A DNA stretch of 64,000 bases from assembly GCF_001411555.2 (NCBI RefSeq), contig NC_049911.1, forward strand, positions 1,612,001-1,676,000. Reading direction: 5' to 3'. Source of the DNA: Juglans regia (lineage: Eukaryota > Streptophyta > Magnoliopsida > Fagales > Juglandaceae). Below are positions 23,977-36,050 of the stretch, piece by piece (position 1 is the first letter of the stretch; the number at the start of each line of letters is the position of its first letter). The position numbers and the translations under genes were made by a program. The notes under the pieces were generated by a model. That model ran no database searches, was not told where the DNA came from, and was given only the letters and a program-made list of their open reading frames with translations.

Positions 23977-25799
23977 AGTAAGGAGAGAAAAGTGAAAAAC
24001 CGAAGAGAGAGGCATATACCTCTCTCCCTGCTTATTGATCATGGCGTTCACACAGAAAATAATCCCTTGAAACTCCTCCTCCATTCTTTTGCACCACCTG
24101 ATCTAGATCGGCTCATAATAATAAAACAGATATTGATAGTGCTTTGAAGTTGAAAATAATATTGGTCCAAAGGAAAGGGAGGAAGATTTTCTGATCTAGA
24201 GCATGAAGAGAAGCTGGCATGTTGAGGGGAGGACGAGTGGTTGTGTGAGAGAGTTCGAGACGCATGGAGAAATATTCATTAAATATCATTTATTAATCCC
24301 ATGATTTGTCTTTAAATGTTCATGATTATATGTATACATAGATTAAGACTATGAAGCTCAATCTTTCACATGAACAATATGCTTGCATTAACACCGAATT
24401 AAACAACACGTACAGGTCAAAGCTTAATCAAGCAAATTAAAATGTAATAAAGCAATGAGCAGTGCTGTAGCACGAGATGGGTCTCGATAAGGGTAAAATT
24501 TATTTATTTATTTTTATTTTTTTCATTCATTTTCTTTATATCTAAAACATTTTAAAAAATATTTACAATTTTATTAATAAATTTTTTTTAATCATAGGTA
24601 AAAAAATAAAAATTTATGAGATCCAATAGAATACAACTGTAGTTTAAAAGTAAAAAATATTAATTTCAGGTTAAAAAGTTAGACATTTTAGGATTTATGG
24701 TATATAATAAAATAGAAATATTTCAACATATTTTATAAAAATAAAATTATTTAATTGATGTGATTTGATGTTGTATATATTTTTATTTATTATCGTAGAT
24801 GATATAATATCTAGATCCAGGCTAAATCCTGTATTCGTACGAGTATGCTGTATCTCCCATTAAAAAGCACAAAGCCATAAAGTGTTTGCCGGGAGGGAAT
24901 ATTTGTAACACAAGCAAGCAAACACAGGCCGGTTAAAGTGGTTGGAATGCGCGAAAGTGTTGGAAGAAAGATTATGAGTGCTGTAAGAAGAGGGAACAAA
25001 AGTGTGGTCTCGAGTCTCGAACAGTGTCTAAAAGTGCAAGAGAATCACTGACCTTACTTACTGCTTAGGATTTGATCGAATTCAGCATTTCTGGGTTTGT
25101 TCTCTACTGATGAACAGTGATCTTAACCTCAGATTTTCATTTTGTCACGTAGTCTTTTATTATGGTTCACTTTCACTGTTTGCAAGAATGTTGTTCTCCA
25201 GTACTCCAGGCTGCATGCATGCATGGTATGGATTCTGGAACACATGATGCAAAATGGTTTGAGTCTTTTTTATCAGTAATCAGGATTTCTTGATCTCTAA
25301 ATAATACTATAATTTAAAAAGAACTAATGTGTTCTCATTTCAAAACAACTGTGCCATGCAACAAGCCAAGGTGGTCAATAAATTCAACCTGGCTGTCACC
25401 ACCAACCCCATCCTATCCAAATTAAAGGGGCCTGTGTGTTCTGAGGCACTGACTGTCAGTGGTTAGGGAGTGTACCTAATCAGAGGACTACATGACCTTC
25501 TTTGGAGACCCAACTGATCTCATTAAGATTACTCATGTGCTATGACACCATTGATTCTGACCAAACATATATAAAGGAAGATTAGAAATTATGTGTTTAT
25601 TTTTCTCTGCATTATGTTGAGCATGGGTTTCTCTCTCTCAGGAAGTTGGAACTTGTTTGGATTATCACTGTAAAATAAGCAAGTAGCTAGTGGACATATA
25701 TAGGAAGATAAAAGTGAAACTGGGCGTGCACATATGTGACAAAAAAATGGAGAAACACTACTTTACCTCTCTAAAGTGACATCTCCATTTGACCGGTCA

Positions 25800-25990
25800 A
25801 TTTTTTTTTTTTTTTTTTACTTAGTAATTAAGAAAATGATTTTAAATGTATTCATATATTTTTTTATTTTTTAAATATATTTAAATATGTAAAAAAAATA
25901 TGATAAAAAAAATAAATTAAAAAATTTAAGCAGGCTACCGCCTAGCGGTCAAAATGGGGCGGCAAAATAGCCGCACCCCCAAAAAAATGT
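25800..25990 (+). repeat. Dispersed AT-rich repeat, partner near 4.1 kb
   Basis: After a long T run the sequence ACTTAGTAATTAAGAAAATG and ATTTTAAATGTATT follow, as on the minus strand at 4090-4250. The stretch is bounded by CATTTGACCGGTCA on the left and a complement-like TGACCGCTAGGCGG (other strand) on the right, which may be its terminal inverted repeats. Confidence 0.45.
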
Positions 25991-26898
25991 ACCGAATGCA
26001 TTATTTGTTGATATTTTGAATGATCACGTGGGCTTGCATATAGCTCATCAACTGGCAGTCAGAGGGCTGCAGGCTATGATCCCCAGTATCAGATCATGTT
26101 GCCATCCAGTTACCACATTAATATCTGAGACGACGGCACGTTTGCAACTTGTTAAATCTAATTTTAAGTTAAGTATCTAAATTTCCAATTTTCGAATTAT
26201 TAAATTTAATTTAATTTAAAATTTTTTTATATATAAAATTTACAAATTTTTTTACTTAACATATCTTTAAATTATTTTAGATAGATTTCATAAAATTTAT
26301 TCTACCATTTTAACTCATTATTATTTATAAAAAAATTCAATTTATCTTAATCGAGCTCAACATCTTCAAAAAAAAATTAGACGGCATGAAAATTTAAAAT
26401 AAAAAATATTTAGAAGTTAGGAGATAATTTTTTTTCATGGATATTAATTAATCGAAACTCGTGACAGTCCCATGAAATATTTAGGACAATCCATAAGATT
26501 GTCACGTGTTTTTGAGTAGAGAATTTATTTTTCACTAACTAAAAGCATCAAAGTTTGTTTTTTTTTTGTAAGTGTCGAATTAAATACACATGAAACAGGG
26601 TGTGTTGACCCATATTAAAATTAAAATATTTTATTTTCAGAAGCACATGCTAAGGTGCGCCTTGGTTTTATAAAATTATGCCTCATCTGTCTTTAGCTCT
26701 CCCCTACGTACCTAGCTTTATATTATCGTTCTAGACCGTCTGCAGTAGCTATACTGCTGTACTACACCTTTATTGCTACCCACTTGCATTATATTACAGG
26801 TAGAGAACAATATAATCCTTGTTTTCTCTTTTGTTCCACCATTTTAATTTTCATATACATCTACTTCAACCTTATACATGTGAGAAATAATTGATACA

Positions 26899-27028
26899 GG
26901 CTTTAAATAGATAAATTTTATATTAATTTTTATAAAAAAATAAATCTCATATTAAAAATGTGATAGAATTCACTTTTTTATAAAAAAAGAAAATCGATAC
27001 GAAATTTATCTATTTAAGATTTATATAT
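26899..27028. repeat. AT-rich foldback repeat
   Basis: The left arm GGCTTTAAATAGATAAATTT and the right arm, read on the other strand, TCTTAAATAGATAAATTTCG pair over about 16 bases. Inner TTTTTATAAAAAA stretches also pair. It is about 130 bases long, looks like a small MITE, and has no clear target duplication. Confidence 0.5.
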
Positions 27029-28169
27029 TAAAATGATAGCTGTACCAAGTCAAGCATGCATGCATGCATGATTAATATGAGTCAAACCATAGGCTAGCTT
27101 GCAGCTGAGATGTTCTAGTGCAGAGACTTGAAGTGATCACTTGGTTTGAATTCAGCAAGGTCATGTTTTAATGGTGGCCTTTCTCCAATGAAGGATCAGA
27201 TCAGAAAGCATATAAAAAATACGCTATTATAGACTGCCTTTGAGCTTTGAGGATTCCAATCTTCGATAATGCAGACATGATTGAACCATATTTAAGAGGA
27301 AAAAGTATAATCGAAAGAAAAAGAAGTTGATTTAGTCCACAAAAGCAGATATGTGAGCTACCACAGGTCCCCATGCACTACAAAAAAAAAAAAAAGCACA
27401 TACATTAAGAAGGGGAGGAGGTATTAATTGTAGGGGCTTCTGCTATTTGTCACCGTTCAAACATCCTTTTACAGGCAAAGGACATTTTCAAAGGGAGGAG
27501 ATAATGGAAAAGAAGGATTTAAGGACAGCATTTTCTGCATGGGGTAGGCTTTTAAGGATGACAAACAATAATTTGGTTGCAAAAGAAGGGTTCAAAACCT
27601 TTTTTTTTGATCTGGCGTTTCTTTGACTCCTGTACTGCCTAGTGAATGTCTGCTGTTCATAAGATAATGGCTTTTTTTTTTTTTAATATAAATTTTATAT
27701 TTTATTTTTTTATTTTTTTAAGACTATTATACGATAATTACATAATTTATAATTATAAATATTATTTTTTTAATTTTTTTTTTCTTTCCTGAGCATCCAG
27801 TTGGACCAGTTGGACCATGCTTTGCTCCCCCTTGGGTACATTGATACAAAAATAGTCCTGAATGACAGTTTTGCCTCCCTTGATATTTCTGATGGCTCTG
27901 CTGTAAAGGTTATTGATGTCTTCTTGGTGACCCTTCTACCTTTATTTGCTAGCTGGGTTGTAACTCTCCCCTCTCTGCAAAGAAAAGTAAATAATTGGTG
28001 AAGGGTAATGCAAAAAAAGTGTCACTCGAGCATAAATTACGTCTAATAATTATCAACTATGGCAATATGGTAAAAGCTTTTTTAGTAATCATAGTTCTCC
28101 TCTGATCAAAATGGTTGACCTGTCTTGATATTTACTTCATCCCAAGAGAATTTATAGTATGAAAAAAAG

Positions 28170-28300
28170 ATAAATACTTTAGATACAAACTGAGTAATCT
28201 CATAAATTGATATGTAATTTATCAGATTATAAAATTATTTTTATTATAAAATACATATGATAAATCACATAAAAATACGTCAATTTATAAAATTACTTTT
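28170..28300. repeat. AT-rich foldback repeat
   Basis: CTCATAAATTGATATGTAAT on the left pairs loosely with the other-strand reading of the right arm, TTTATAAATTGACGTATTTT. The central part repeats TTATAAAATTA. This is a probable MITE remnant with undefined ends. Confidence 0.4.
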
Positions 28301-29482
28301 ATATAATTGTTTTATAAATATAGCAATTCTCATAAAAAAAAAAAAAAATTGCCGAGGAATGTAAATTACATGGCTTCATTTGTGAGAGCTTCCAATATTT
28401 GCTTGGAAAAATTGGTTGCTCAAATTGCTTTGATTAGATAATGCATATGAATGGTCCCAATTCCCACAGATGCATCTCCTCGAAATCATATCTCATAGAA
28501 CCTGTTTTCTAATATCACAAGTCTCGATAATCTCCAAATATTAGTCAAATTTGCTTCCATGGGAAAAAAGGTGTTTCACAGTACAAGTGGCTTTGATCTA
28601 AAAGGAGTATATATATTTGATTGAGAAATGAAAAGAAGATTGATAACAGATCTTTTCATGATATTAAAAATACAAATGCAATCTTATGTCAGATGATCAC
28701 ACACACTAATCGAGTTGGGTACAATCATTGCAGCAATGTTAATCATTCAACCATGGCATTTCGGACTGTAAAAAGAGAGCCAAGGGTTCTGTTTAAACTA
28801 CAAATAATGTAAAAAATCAAATCTCATACAACTCCAGCGTGACCTATATAATCGATCAGTGGGGGGGGCCAAGGTGGTACTCAGAAACACAGAGAGATCA
28901 GAGGTTTTTTTTTTAATCTTTTCAAGTTTGTTCAATAATTAACTAGAGATGGTGCGAGTTTGCTTCCACTCTGATCTCTGGTATAATATTTATAAACTTT
29001 CAAGGACTAAAACAGTAGGATCCTTCTCTCTTTTTAGAGTTAAGTGCAGCTTAGAAGTTGAAAAGCTTGGATTTTGAACAAGATATGTAAATTTTGAAGT
29101 AGAAGGACTAGCGTAGCCGTTGGATTTCTCTTTAGACAGTGAATTATTATGTAAATTAATTCTTTCGTTATTGCTTAAGTTAGGTTGTCTGACACCTTTA
29201 GCCTAAAGCAAAAAAGCATGTCCATCCAAACCGTGTTCAGCGTCCCAATTGTTTATATATACATAAGATATTTCTTGTAGCTCGAGCAACCGCCTTTTCT
29301 CTGTGTTAAAATCAAGTTCAAAATATAGCACAGAATCCTGAAATACAGGGACAAAGCTTAAAGATAACATCTTTAATGCTCACCAACCGTTTTGAACTCT
29401 CTCTCTCTCTCAAAGCTCTTATTCTCTTCTAGGCTCAGCTCGCTGGTTCAGATCCATTTCCTCTAACCCTCTCTCTGAAAGG

Positions 29483-31393
29483 ATGAGTAAACAAGATACG
29501 TTGAGGAGTCAGGTACACGCCTTTTAAGTTTTTAACTGCTTTCATGTCTCATATTTTGAAATGAAGCAATTTGGGACCTTCATTTGCTCTTCTGCTTCTC
29601 AACTCATAAGTTTTGTTTGCTTCTTTTCCTTCTTTAAACTCTAGATTTTGCAACTTTTTTTAAGCTATTTGAGGTTGCGCTTTACTTTGCAGACTTATAT
29701 CTTCAAAGTGAATATACACTGTGATGGATGTAAGCAGAAAGTGAAGAAATTAGTGCAGAAAATTGAAGGTTATTATCTGACCCCTTTTCTTACTGAAGTA
29801 GTATCTTCGAGTTTCTTAGTATGTTCATTTTGTCTGTGATTTTTAAATCTACATTTTTATGATTTAGTTGTATATAAAAATTCATTTTTTCCCCTTTGCT
29901 TTTGGCTAGGAGTTTATGCTGTACACATAGATGCAGACCAAGGTAAGGTAAGCGTTTCAGGAAATTTTGATCCAGCCAGACTCTTGCATAAGCTAGAGAA
30001 GTCAGGAAAACATGCAGAGCTCTGGGGACATCAAAAAAGTTCAAACTTGAACCAAAACCAGCTCAATAATCAGTTCAGAAACATGCAAATCGAGAACGGC
30101 AAAGGGGGCAAAGACAACAAATCTCAAAAAGGTGGGAAGGACAAGAAGGGAGGGCAACAACCACAGCACCAAATGAAAGGGGCTAAAGATCTGAAGGTGC
30201 CCTTTAAAGACCAGAAATCTGTCAAGTTCAACTTGCCTGAGGATGAATTTGATTTAAGTGATGATGAATTTGATGAATTTGATGATTATGATGATGAATT
30301 TGATGAAGACTTTGATGATGGTGATGATTATGAGTTTGGTCATGGGCCTCATGGACATCAAGTACCCAACAAGATGATGCCTATGATGGGCAAAGGCCAT
30401 GGACCGTTTGGGCCTAATGCTATGATGAATGGTCCTCCCATGAATGAGAAAAGGGGTGGTGGGGGTGGGAATGCCAAGAAAGGTGGTGTTATTGATATTC
30501 CTGTAATGATGAAGGGTGGTAAGGATGGATTTCAAGACAGCAAGAAAGGTAATGGAGGAAAGAAAGGCAGTGATGGTGGTGGGAATAAGAAAGGAGGGAA
30601 GCAAAACCAAGGTGGTGGAGATAAAAAAGGGAGCAAAAGTGCCGGTGGATTGTTAAGTGGGTTGCTAGGGTTTGGTAGAAGTGGTAGCAAACGAGAGGGT
30701 GGCAGTGGTAAGAGTACCAGTAAAAATGGCAGTAAGGGTGGTGGTGGAAACAATAATGGCACTGGGAGTAAGAAAGGTGGAGCCAAGAATGATGGGGTCC
30801 ACGAAGTCAGCAAAAAGAAAAATGGGTTCCACGATATTGATGTTGTTTCTACTAATCATGGCAAGGGAAGCAAAGGTGGAGGTGGCGTTGGCGGTGGTGG
30901 TGGGGGTGGAGGTAGGGCCGGGGGTGGGAATGTTGCTCAGATGGGCCAGAGAGGACAAATGGGCTATACTAGTGACTATCCAATGGGCCCAGTGGGCCCA
31001 ATGGGCCAAGTAGGAAGAATGGGTCCAATGGGCCCCTATCCAATGGGCCAGATGGGCCAAGGAGCACAAATGGGCCAGATGGGTAACTATCCAATGGGCC
31101 AGTTTGGAAATATTCCGGCAGTGCAAGGTCTACCTGCACCAGCGGCAATGAACGGTGGATATTATCAAGGAATGGGGCCAGGCAATCCGTACAACCAACA
31201 ATACATGGCGATGATGATGAATCAACAAAGGGCAAATGGGAATGATATGTACCAACCAATGATGTATGGTCGGTCTCATCCGGCCGTCAATTACATGCCG
31301 CCGCAGCAGCAGCAGCCGATGCCTTATCCCGTGGCCGATCCTTTCACTCACATGTTCAGCGATGAGAATACTGGTAGTTGTAGTATTATGTAA
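29483..31393 (+). CDS. Heavy-metal-associated isoprenylated plant protein (HIPP)
   Basis: Three exons, 29483-29512, 29693-29768 and 29910-31393, encode 529 residues. The N-terminal HMA domain (about residues 11-75, [20 protein letters not shown] to [14 protein letters not shown]) binds metal through the CDGC pair in a ferredoxin-like fold. The protein ends CSIM, a CaaX box; methionine at the last place favours farnesylation, so membrane or nuclear association is expected. Between lie an Asp/Glu-rich block (about 140-170), long Gly/Lys-rich low-complexity tracts including an eight-or-more glycine run, and a Met-Gly-Pro-Gln segment with repeated MGQ/MGP units near 375-435. The intron positions fit the HIPP family, in which members bind heavy metals and often interact with zinc-finger homeodomain proteins or pathogen effectors. 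The start ATG ([10 protein letters not shown]) opens directly into the HMA domain. The exact orthologue is not assigned. Confidence 0.93.
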
Positions 31394-31897
31394 ATTTGGG
31401 GGGGTTAGTAAATTCTATTTTGGTTTGTTTTCATGGGTTTGTGCATTTGTGGTGGTGATGCTACAAAAGTGCAAGCATCATTGCTTATGTTGCTTGGAAG
31501 TGGTATTAAATTTTGCTCCATAAAGTATTTGATCCATCAAACTTATGTTCATCTGCTTAGAGACATGACATTATTCTTTCCTTCCAACCCAAAAAGGGAG
31601 GAAAAAAAGATGAGTTATTAGGATGTTTGTAGTGTATGCAGAAAAGAGAAGAAAATGGGTATGATGGTGGAAATGGTCATTTGGTGCATTTCATAGGAAC
31701 TCTTCTAGCAAAAGGTAGAGAGGTGAAGAAAGAAAAAGTGAAATGCGAATCGTACTTTTATGGGTGCAGGCTAGCAGCTTTCTTAAAAGATGCATTCAAA
31801 TAAGTTTGCATGTTGGGTTCAGATAGAAACGTTTGGCCTCAATCCCCATGTTCTTTTTTGTGATTTTGAACTTTTGACTTCCACCAAGCGAAGCGCT

Positions 31898-31924
31898 TTT
31901 ATTATTATTATTATTATTATTATT
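31898..31924. repeat. (ATT)n microsatellite
   Basis: Eight uninterrupted ATT/TTA trinucleotides lie just upstream of the 34-bp shared sequence. This is a likely length-polymorphic marker. Confidence 0.85.
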
Positions 31925-31954
31925 GTTTTTTTAATTTTCGTTTTGATCATGGAA

Positions 31955-31988
31955 TTCCAGTGTGAACGCATGCACGCCGGCCATCATG
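31955..31988 (+). repeat. 34-bp sequence shared with 23943-23976, opposite orientation
   Basis: TTCCAGTGTGAACGCATGCA followed by CGCCGGCCATCATG, 33 of 34 bases equal to the minus strand at 23976-23943. Downstream blocks ATGTAAACGT and TTTGTCACATTAT have counterparts in the same order at the other site. GC content is well above the surroundings. Confidence 0.7.
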
Positions 31989-32536
31989 TAAACGTCTGAT
32001 TTGTTTGTCACATTATAATTAATCCAGGATATAACCGACATGGTTTTTTACATTATTTTCTTTAGTGAAGTGTTGGTAGAATGCTGCAGTTTCAGACAAG
32101 AATGAAGTAGTAATCGCTTTAGATTTGGTTTAATCCGAAACGACAAGCAAACTACGTAAAAATGATGGACAATGAACAATGAGCTGAATAGCGGTGTGCA
32201 TGGCAATGTGTGGACCGACCCAAAATTGTGAGCTCATCCAACATATTTTCCATGCATGGCTGTTGAAGCGATCTTCTGTATGCCATTGCCAAGTGCCTCT
32301 CACACTCTCCAACTCTTTGTTCCTTTACCCAAGTTGGTGCTCATCTGAGCCCACAAAATAAAGCATAACCAGAGCCCATCTCATGCAAAAAAGGTCCAAA
32401 CTCTGTTCTGAGCAAGGCCTAACACTCAAAATGTCCATATTCCTTCAGTTCTATAGCCTACTCCTGAAGCATACCCTTATAAACGCACAACATCCTCTTC
32501 AACCCTTCATTTATAGCAAGCTTTCACAGTCCATCA

Positions 32537-33557
32537 ATGGCTTCTCTGCTGCATTATCTTTTCATCTTTCTTTCTTTCTCTTCCCTTTTTCTTTCATCAG
32601 AATCCCAAACCTGAACCCAAACCATTTTCGAGCCAAACAAGCTCGTTTTACCAGTGCAAAAAGACACTCCCACAAGTCTTCATGTGGCTAATATCCACAG
32701 CCCTCTCTTGCAGGTTACCCGGGGCCAATGGCTAGGGTGACTCGGTTTCTCTTTGCTTGTGCACCTTGTTTTATATTGAAGAAAGGCTTACCCAAAAATG
32801 TTCAAGGCGTGATAGGACTAGGCCATGCACCAATTGCTGTTCCAATTCAACTTGCTTCACATTTCGGATTTCAACTCAAATTTGCTCTGTGCCTGACCTC
32901 TTCCTTACACAATAAGGGAGTAATTTTCTTCGGAGATGGGCCATACTATATGCTTCCGGGTATCGATGTTTCACATCCATTAAGCTTTACCCCATAACCA
33001 TAAGCCGAGAAGGAGAGTACTACATAGAAGTGAGCTCAATAAAAATCAATAACAAGCTTGTTCCTCTAAGCAAATCTCTCTTCTCAATCAACAAATATGG
33101 TTTAGGAGGAACAATGATCAGCACCACAAGTCCTTACACAGTTCTCGACCACTCGATTTTCAAAACCATCACTCAGTTTTTTCGCCAAGGAGCTCTCTGG
33201 GATACCTCAAGTAAAACCTGTGGCACCATTTGAGGTTTGTTATGACTCAAACAAGGTTCAAAGCTCACGACTTGGACCTGCTGTTCCCAACATCGACCTT
33301 GAGTTGCACTCGCAAGATGTTGTGTGGAGGATTTTTTTGGTGCAAACTTGCTGGTACGGGCAAGTAAAGGGGTGGCATGTTTAGGCTTTGTGGATGGAGG
33401 GTCTCACCCAAGAGCTTCTATTGTTATAGGTGCATACCAGTTGGAGGATAATCTTCCGCAGTTTGATCTGGCTAGATCAAGGCTTGGTTTTAGGTCTTCG
33501 CTGCTATTTCTCCGTACCAATTGTGCCAACTTCAACTTCACTACTACGAGTCCTTAG
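32537..33557 (+). pseudogene. Broken EDGP/basic 7S globulin-like aspartic protease homologue
   Basis: The start MASLLHYLFIFLSFSSLFLS is a signal peptide, followed by an in-frame stop (32612-32614) and, in the same frame, FEPNKLVLPVQKDTPTSLHV, the usual N-terminus of this family. A deletion and frame change near 32720-32745 removes the first catalytic-site lobe and its cysteines. Family sequence resumes as TRFLFACAP, VQGVIGLGHAPIAVPIQLAS and VIFFGDGPYYMLPG, shifts frame near 32995 to ISREGEYYIEVSSIKINNK, again near 33220 to FEVCYDSNKVQSSRLGPAVP, and once more near 33320 to LVRASKGVACLGFVDGG and SIVIGAYQLEDNLPQFDLA. With one stop, one large deletion and three frame changes it cannot make a protein. 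Relatives are extracellular xylanase or endoglucanase inhibitors that lack protease activity. Confidence 0.9.
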
Positions 33558-34311
33558 ATTCTTAGATCACTGAGAACTGGGACATAGGTGGGGCTGTGTT
33601 GATCATATATATGGATGTATACTCGGTCTCATTGTGTTTTGTGTGGTGCTTATATATATAATGTGAACAAAATAAAAGTGGTTTGTCTTGGTGATTAGCT
33701 TTGACATATGGTCTGTGTAATATGAACTATGGATCAGTGTATATATAAAATATGTTCAAATCTCAGTACGTTACTGCCTACATGTATTGTTTAGGCTTCT
33801 TATAACAAAAGGCAAACTAGCAAGATTTAGAAAATAAATTACAAAAGGATCATCGATCTGGCGCCGTGAACTACAGGTTTTTAGCTACAGTGGTTCAGCA
33901 TATATGCTGAACTACAGTAGCTTAGTCATTTAATATTTTATTGTTTTTTCACTTAGATTTTTTTTTTCTTTCCCACAACCTACGCAGCTCTAAAGGAAAA
34001 GCATATAAAGCATTAAACTTAGGATCTTGATAATCTTTTATCAGTTTCCTACACTTCATGGGAAATAAAAGAAAATGAAAATGACATTTATAATTTATAA
34101 ATTATAAAAGAGTATTAAATTATAAAAATAAAAATAAAAAAGCATTAAAAAATGATATTTTACGCATTATCATCTTTTATGCACATTATGAAAGAGTATT
34201 AAAAACTCTTTTCATAAAATGATCTTTTACTACTTTTACGAGAACAAGAAAATCATCTTTTGGAGATTATGAAAATGAAAATAAAGTAGTATTAAAAAAT
34301 GTATTAAAAAA
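33558..34311. other. Spacer between the pseudogene and the tandem block
   Basis: AT-rich DNA without a gene. A perfect 20-bp palindrome, GTTCAGCATATATGCTGAAC, lies at 33893-33912. From 34080 to 34311 the sequence is rich in AAAATGATCTTTT-like repeats. Confidence 0.5.
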
Positions 34312-34417
34312 GTAGATAAAAAATAATAATATTTTATTATTATAGAGATTGAGATCACTAATCCAATGTGGAGTTCAAGTTTTGAGTGATCAATCAACAG
34401 TTAAAAAGTGGTATTTA

Positions 34418-35057
34418 GAGCACTAGTAGTAGACTAAGCAAAGTTATATTTTGGCCAAAGTTTAACTAGATTGCATAAAAATTCATTGTAGTCGACTCAA
34501 CAAAGCTACAGTATTTCTAACTTTGATACTTTCACTAGCCAAATCTGTTGAATCAAAGTGTTGGCCAAATATTATTTTGGCATAAAAAATTCTCTCTCCA
34601 GCGTGCTATCTATTTCGCGCGAGCTTACAATTTTAGAAAATTCCTCTTCGTCTCAAAAGCATGAAGCGTCCAAATCTCAAACTCAACCACAGAAGGCGGC
34701 TAGTCTCCATCAGTCATCATTTCAATGACGTGGCATCATCTTGCTAGCTCTTGCTAGCTAGAATGCTTCAAGATCTACTTCTGCAATATTATTATTAGTT
34801 GATGTCAATTTTTTCTTTTAAAATCTAATATTAACGTTAGAAAATTAATGTATACTTTTTTAAGAACGAATAAATATTCAAATTACAATTAAAATTAAAA
34901 TAAATGAAAATGTTAAAATTAATATTTTAATAGAATAATAATATATTTGGAGAGTCTGTTATTTGATATTGTTGAAAAATAACTAACTATAAATTTATAA
35001 AAGTGAATTATCTAACTAAATTTTAGCCAAACTTTATTGAGTCCACTACTGATGCTC
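34418..35057. mobile_element. GAGCAYT-family MITE in copy A
   Basis: GAGCACTAGTAGTAGACT at the left matches GAGCATCAGTAGTGGACT at the right read on the other strand. TTA flanks both ends (34415-34417 and 35058-35060), giving a PIF/Harbinger-type signature. It is 640 bases with no coding capacity. Confidence 0.85.
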
Positions 35058-35584
35058 TTATAAAAAGTTGACATAAGAGTTTACCCTTATTTAGAGAGTA
35101 GAAAAGACCTTATTTACACCGATTCCAAACATGGATAAAAAACTAAAGATATAATAAGAAAAAAAAAAAATGAAAACCTCAATAAACTGCCCTTCTTTAA
35201 CACTTCCTATACAGGCACTAAGTTTCATGGATATGAAAGAAAGGAGTCAAGAACCCTCCAAATACACATGATGTATTAATGTATTCATTAGCTGTTTTAT
35301 TTGATGGTTAAATCTATCTAATCTTTTGATCCAATCTTTCTCTTTGGTTTTTCTTTTTCTTGTTTGCTTGCTTGATAGGAAAATACTGATCAATGATCTA
35401 TATTGTTATTTTTTTAACAAATAATGAGCAAAATAAGGAATCTAAGCATAACCTAAATTGTGGATTTTCTAAATCATAACATTGAACATAGGGATTTTGC
35501 AATTTAGTTTATTTATTATGCAATTTAAATATTTATCGTGTTAATACTTATCATATTTAGAACTAAGGACACAACTTGCCATTA

Positions 35585-35800
35585 GGTCTCGTTTGTTTTC
35601 ATAAAACTTTTCAATTCATCTCATATTAATATCATCTAATTATTATAATTTTTTTAAATTCTCACACAAAATAAAATAAAAAATTTAATTTTTTTAAATC
35701 TCAAAACAAAAATAATATTAAAAAAATATATTCTAATAATATCTTATTCAATTTTCAACTTTTATCTCAATTCATTTTATCTGTGAAAACAAACGAGACC
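35585..35800. mobile_element. MITE with perfect 17-bp ends in copy A
   Basis: The left end GGTCTCGTTTGTTTTCA is the exact complement of the right end TGAAAACAAACGAGACC. The 216-base element is AT-rich. The target duplication is not clear. Its counterpart in copy B has decayed ends. Confidence 0.85.
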
Positions 35801-36050
35801 ATTTAAGAGAAATACTTTTAATATATAAATGCAGTGAGATTGAAAAATTATTAATTATTTTTACTAATTAATTTCACTTTGAGAATAATGATAAAATATT
35901 TATGAATATTAATTTAAACCTAAAAAAATAATTAAAATTTCGAGAAAAATCTTTGCCATATTAGTATATAAAGTGGGTCCCTTGCCACGTGTGCTGTCCA
36001 ATAATAGAACAGCGCAGGCCAAATTACAAGATGACGACCACTTATATTAA

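Larger units (their letters stand above)
22381..29482. other. Large AT-rich intergenic region
   Basis: No gene can be supported over about 7 kb. I see an inverted pair CCGCATGGTG/CACCATGCGG near 22808-22838, an (AT)n tract near 23592-23607, a CTT-rich tract (about 23688-23720), the plus-strand partner of the dispersed repeat (about 25800-25990), two foldback repeats (about 26899-27028 and 28170-28300), and runs of GCATGC. A minus-strand open frame of 72 codons at 24084-23866 starts with an acidic run but has no known domain and overlaps the 34-bp repeat (23943-23976). It could belong to a noncoding transcript. Confidence 0.45.
31394..32536. other. Intergenic region after HIPP
   Basis: It contains the HIPP 3' flank, an (ATT)n microsatellite and the plus-strand copy of the 34-bp repeat (31955-31988). 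The part from 32130 to 32536 is probably the old promoter of the following pseudogene; no gene is seen. Confidence 0.5.
34312..36050 (+). repeat. Tandem block, copy A
   Basis: From GTAGATAAAAAATAATAATA to ACCACTTATATTAA this stretch matches copy B (36741-39124) in order throughout, with mostly single-base changes, many of them C-to-T or G-to-A. Counting sampled stretches by eye gives about 3% to 6% difference. It carries a GAGCAYT MITE (34418-35057) and a GGTCTCG MITE (35585-35800), both also in copy B. It lacks the two later insertions of copy B, so it shows their empty sites. Confidence 0.88.

Noticed and set aside
23866..24084. 72-codon minus-strand open frame starting with an acidic run
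   Set aside because: No domain, Cys/Ser-rich out-of-frame-like composition, and overlap with a conserved noncoding-looking 34-mer; kept only as context for that repeat.
27801..28001. Plus-strand open frame of 66 codons
   Set aside because: No domain, no neighbouring exon or splice-site pair; chance frame.
30254..31351. Several long open frames antisense to the HIPP gene
   Set aside because: They are shadows of the Gly/Lys/Asp-rich coding sequence, giving repetitive Pro/Leu or Ile/His peptides.
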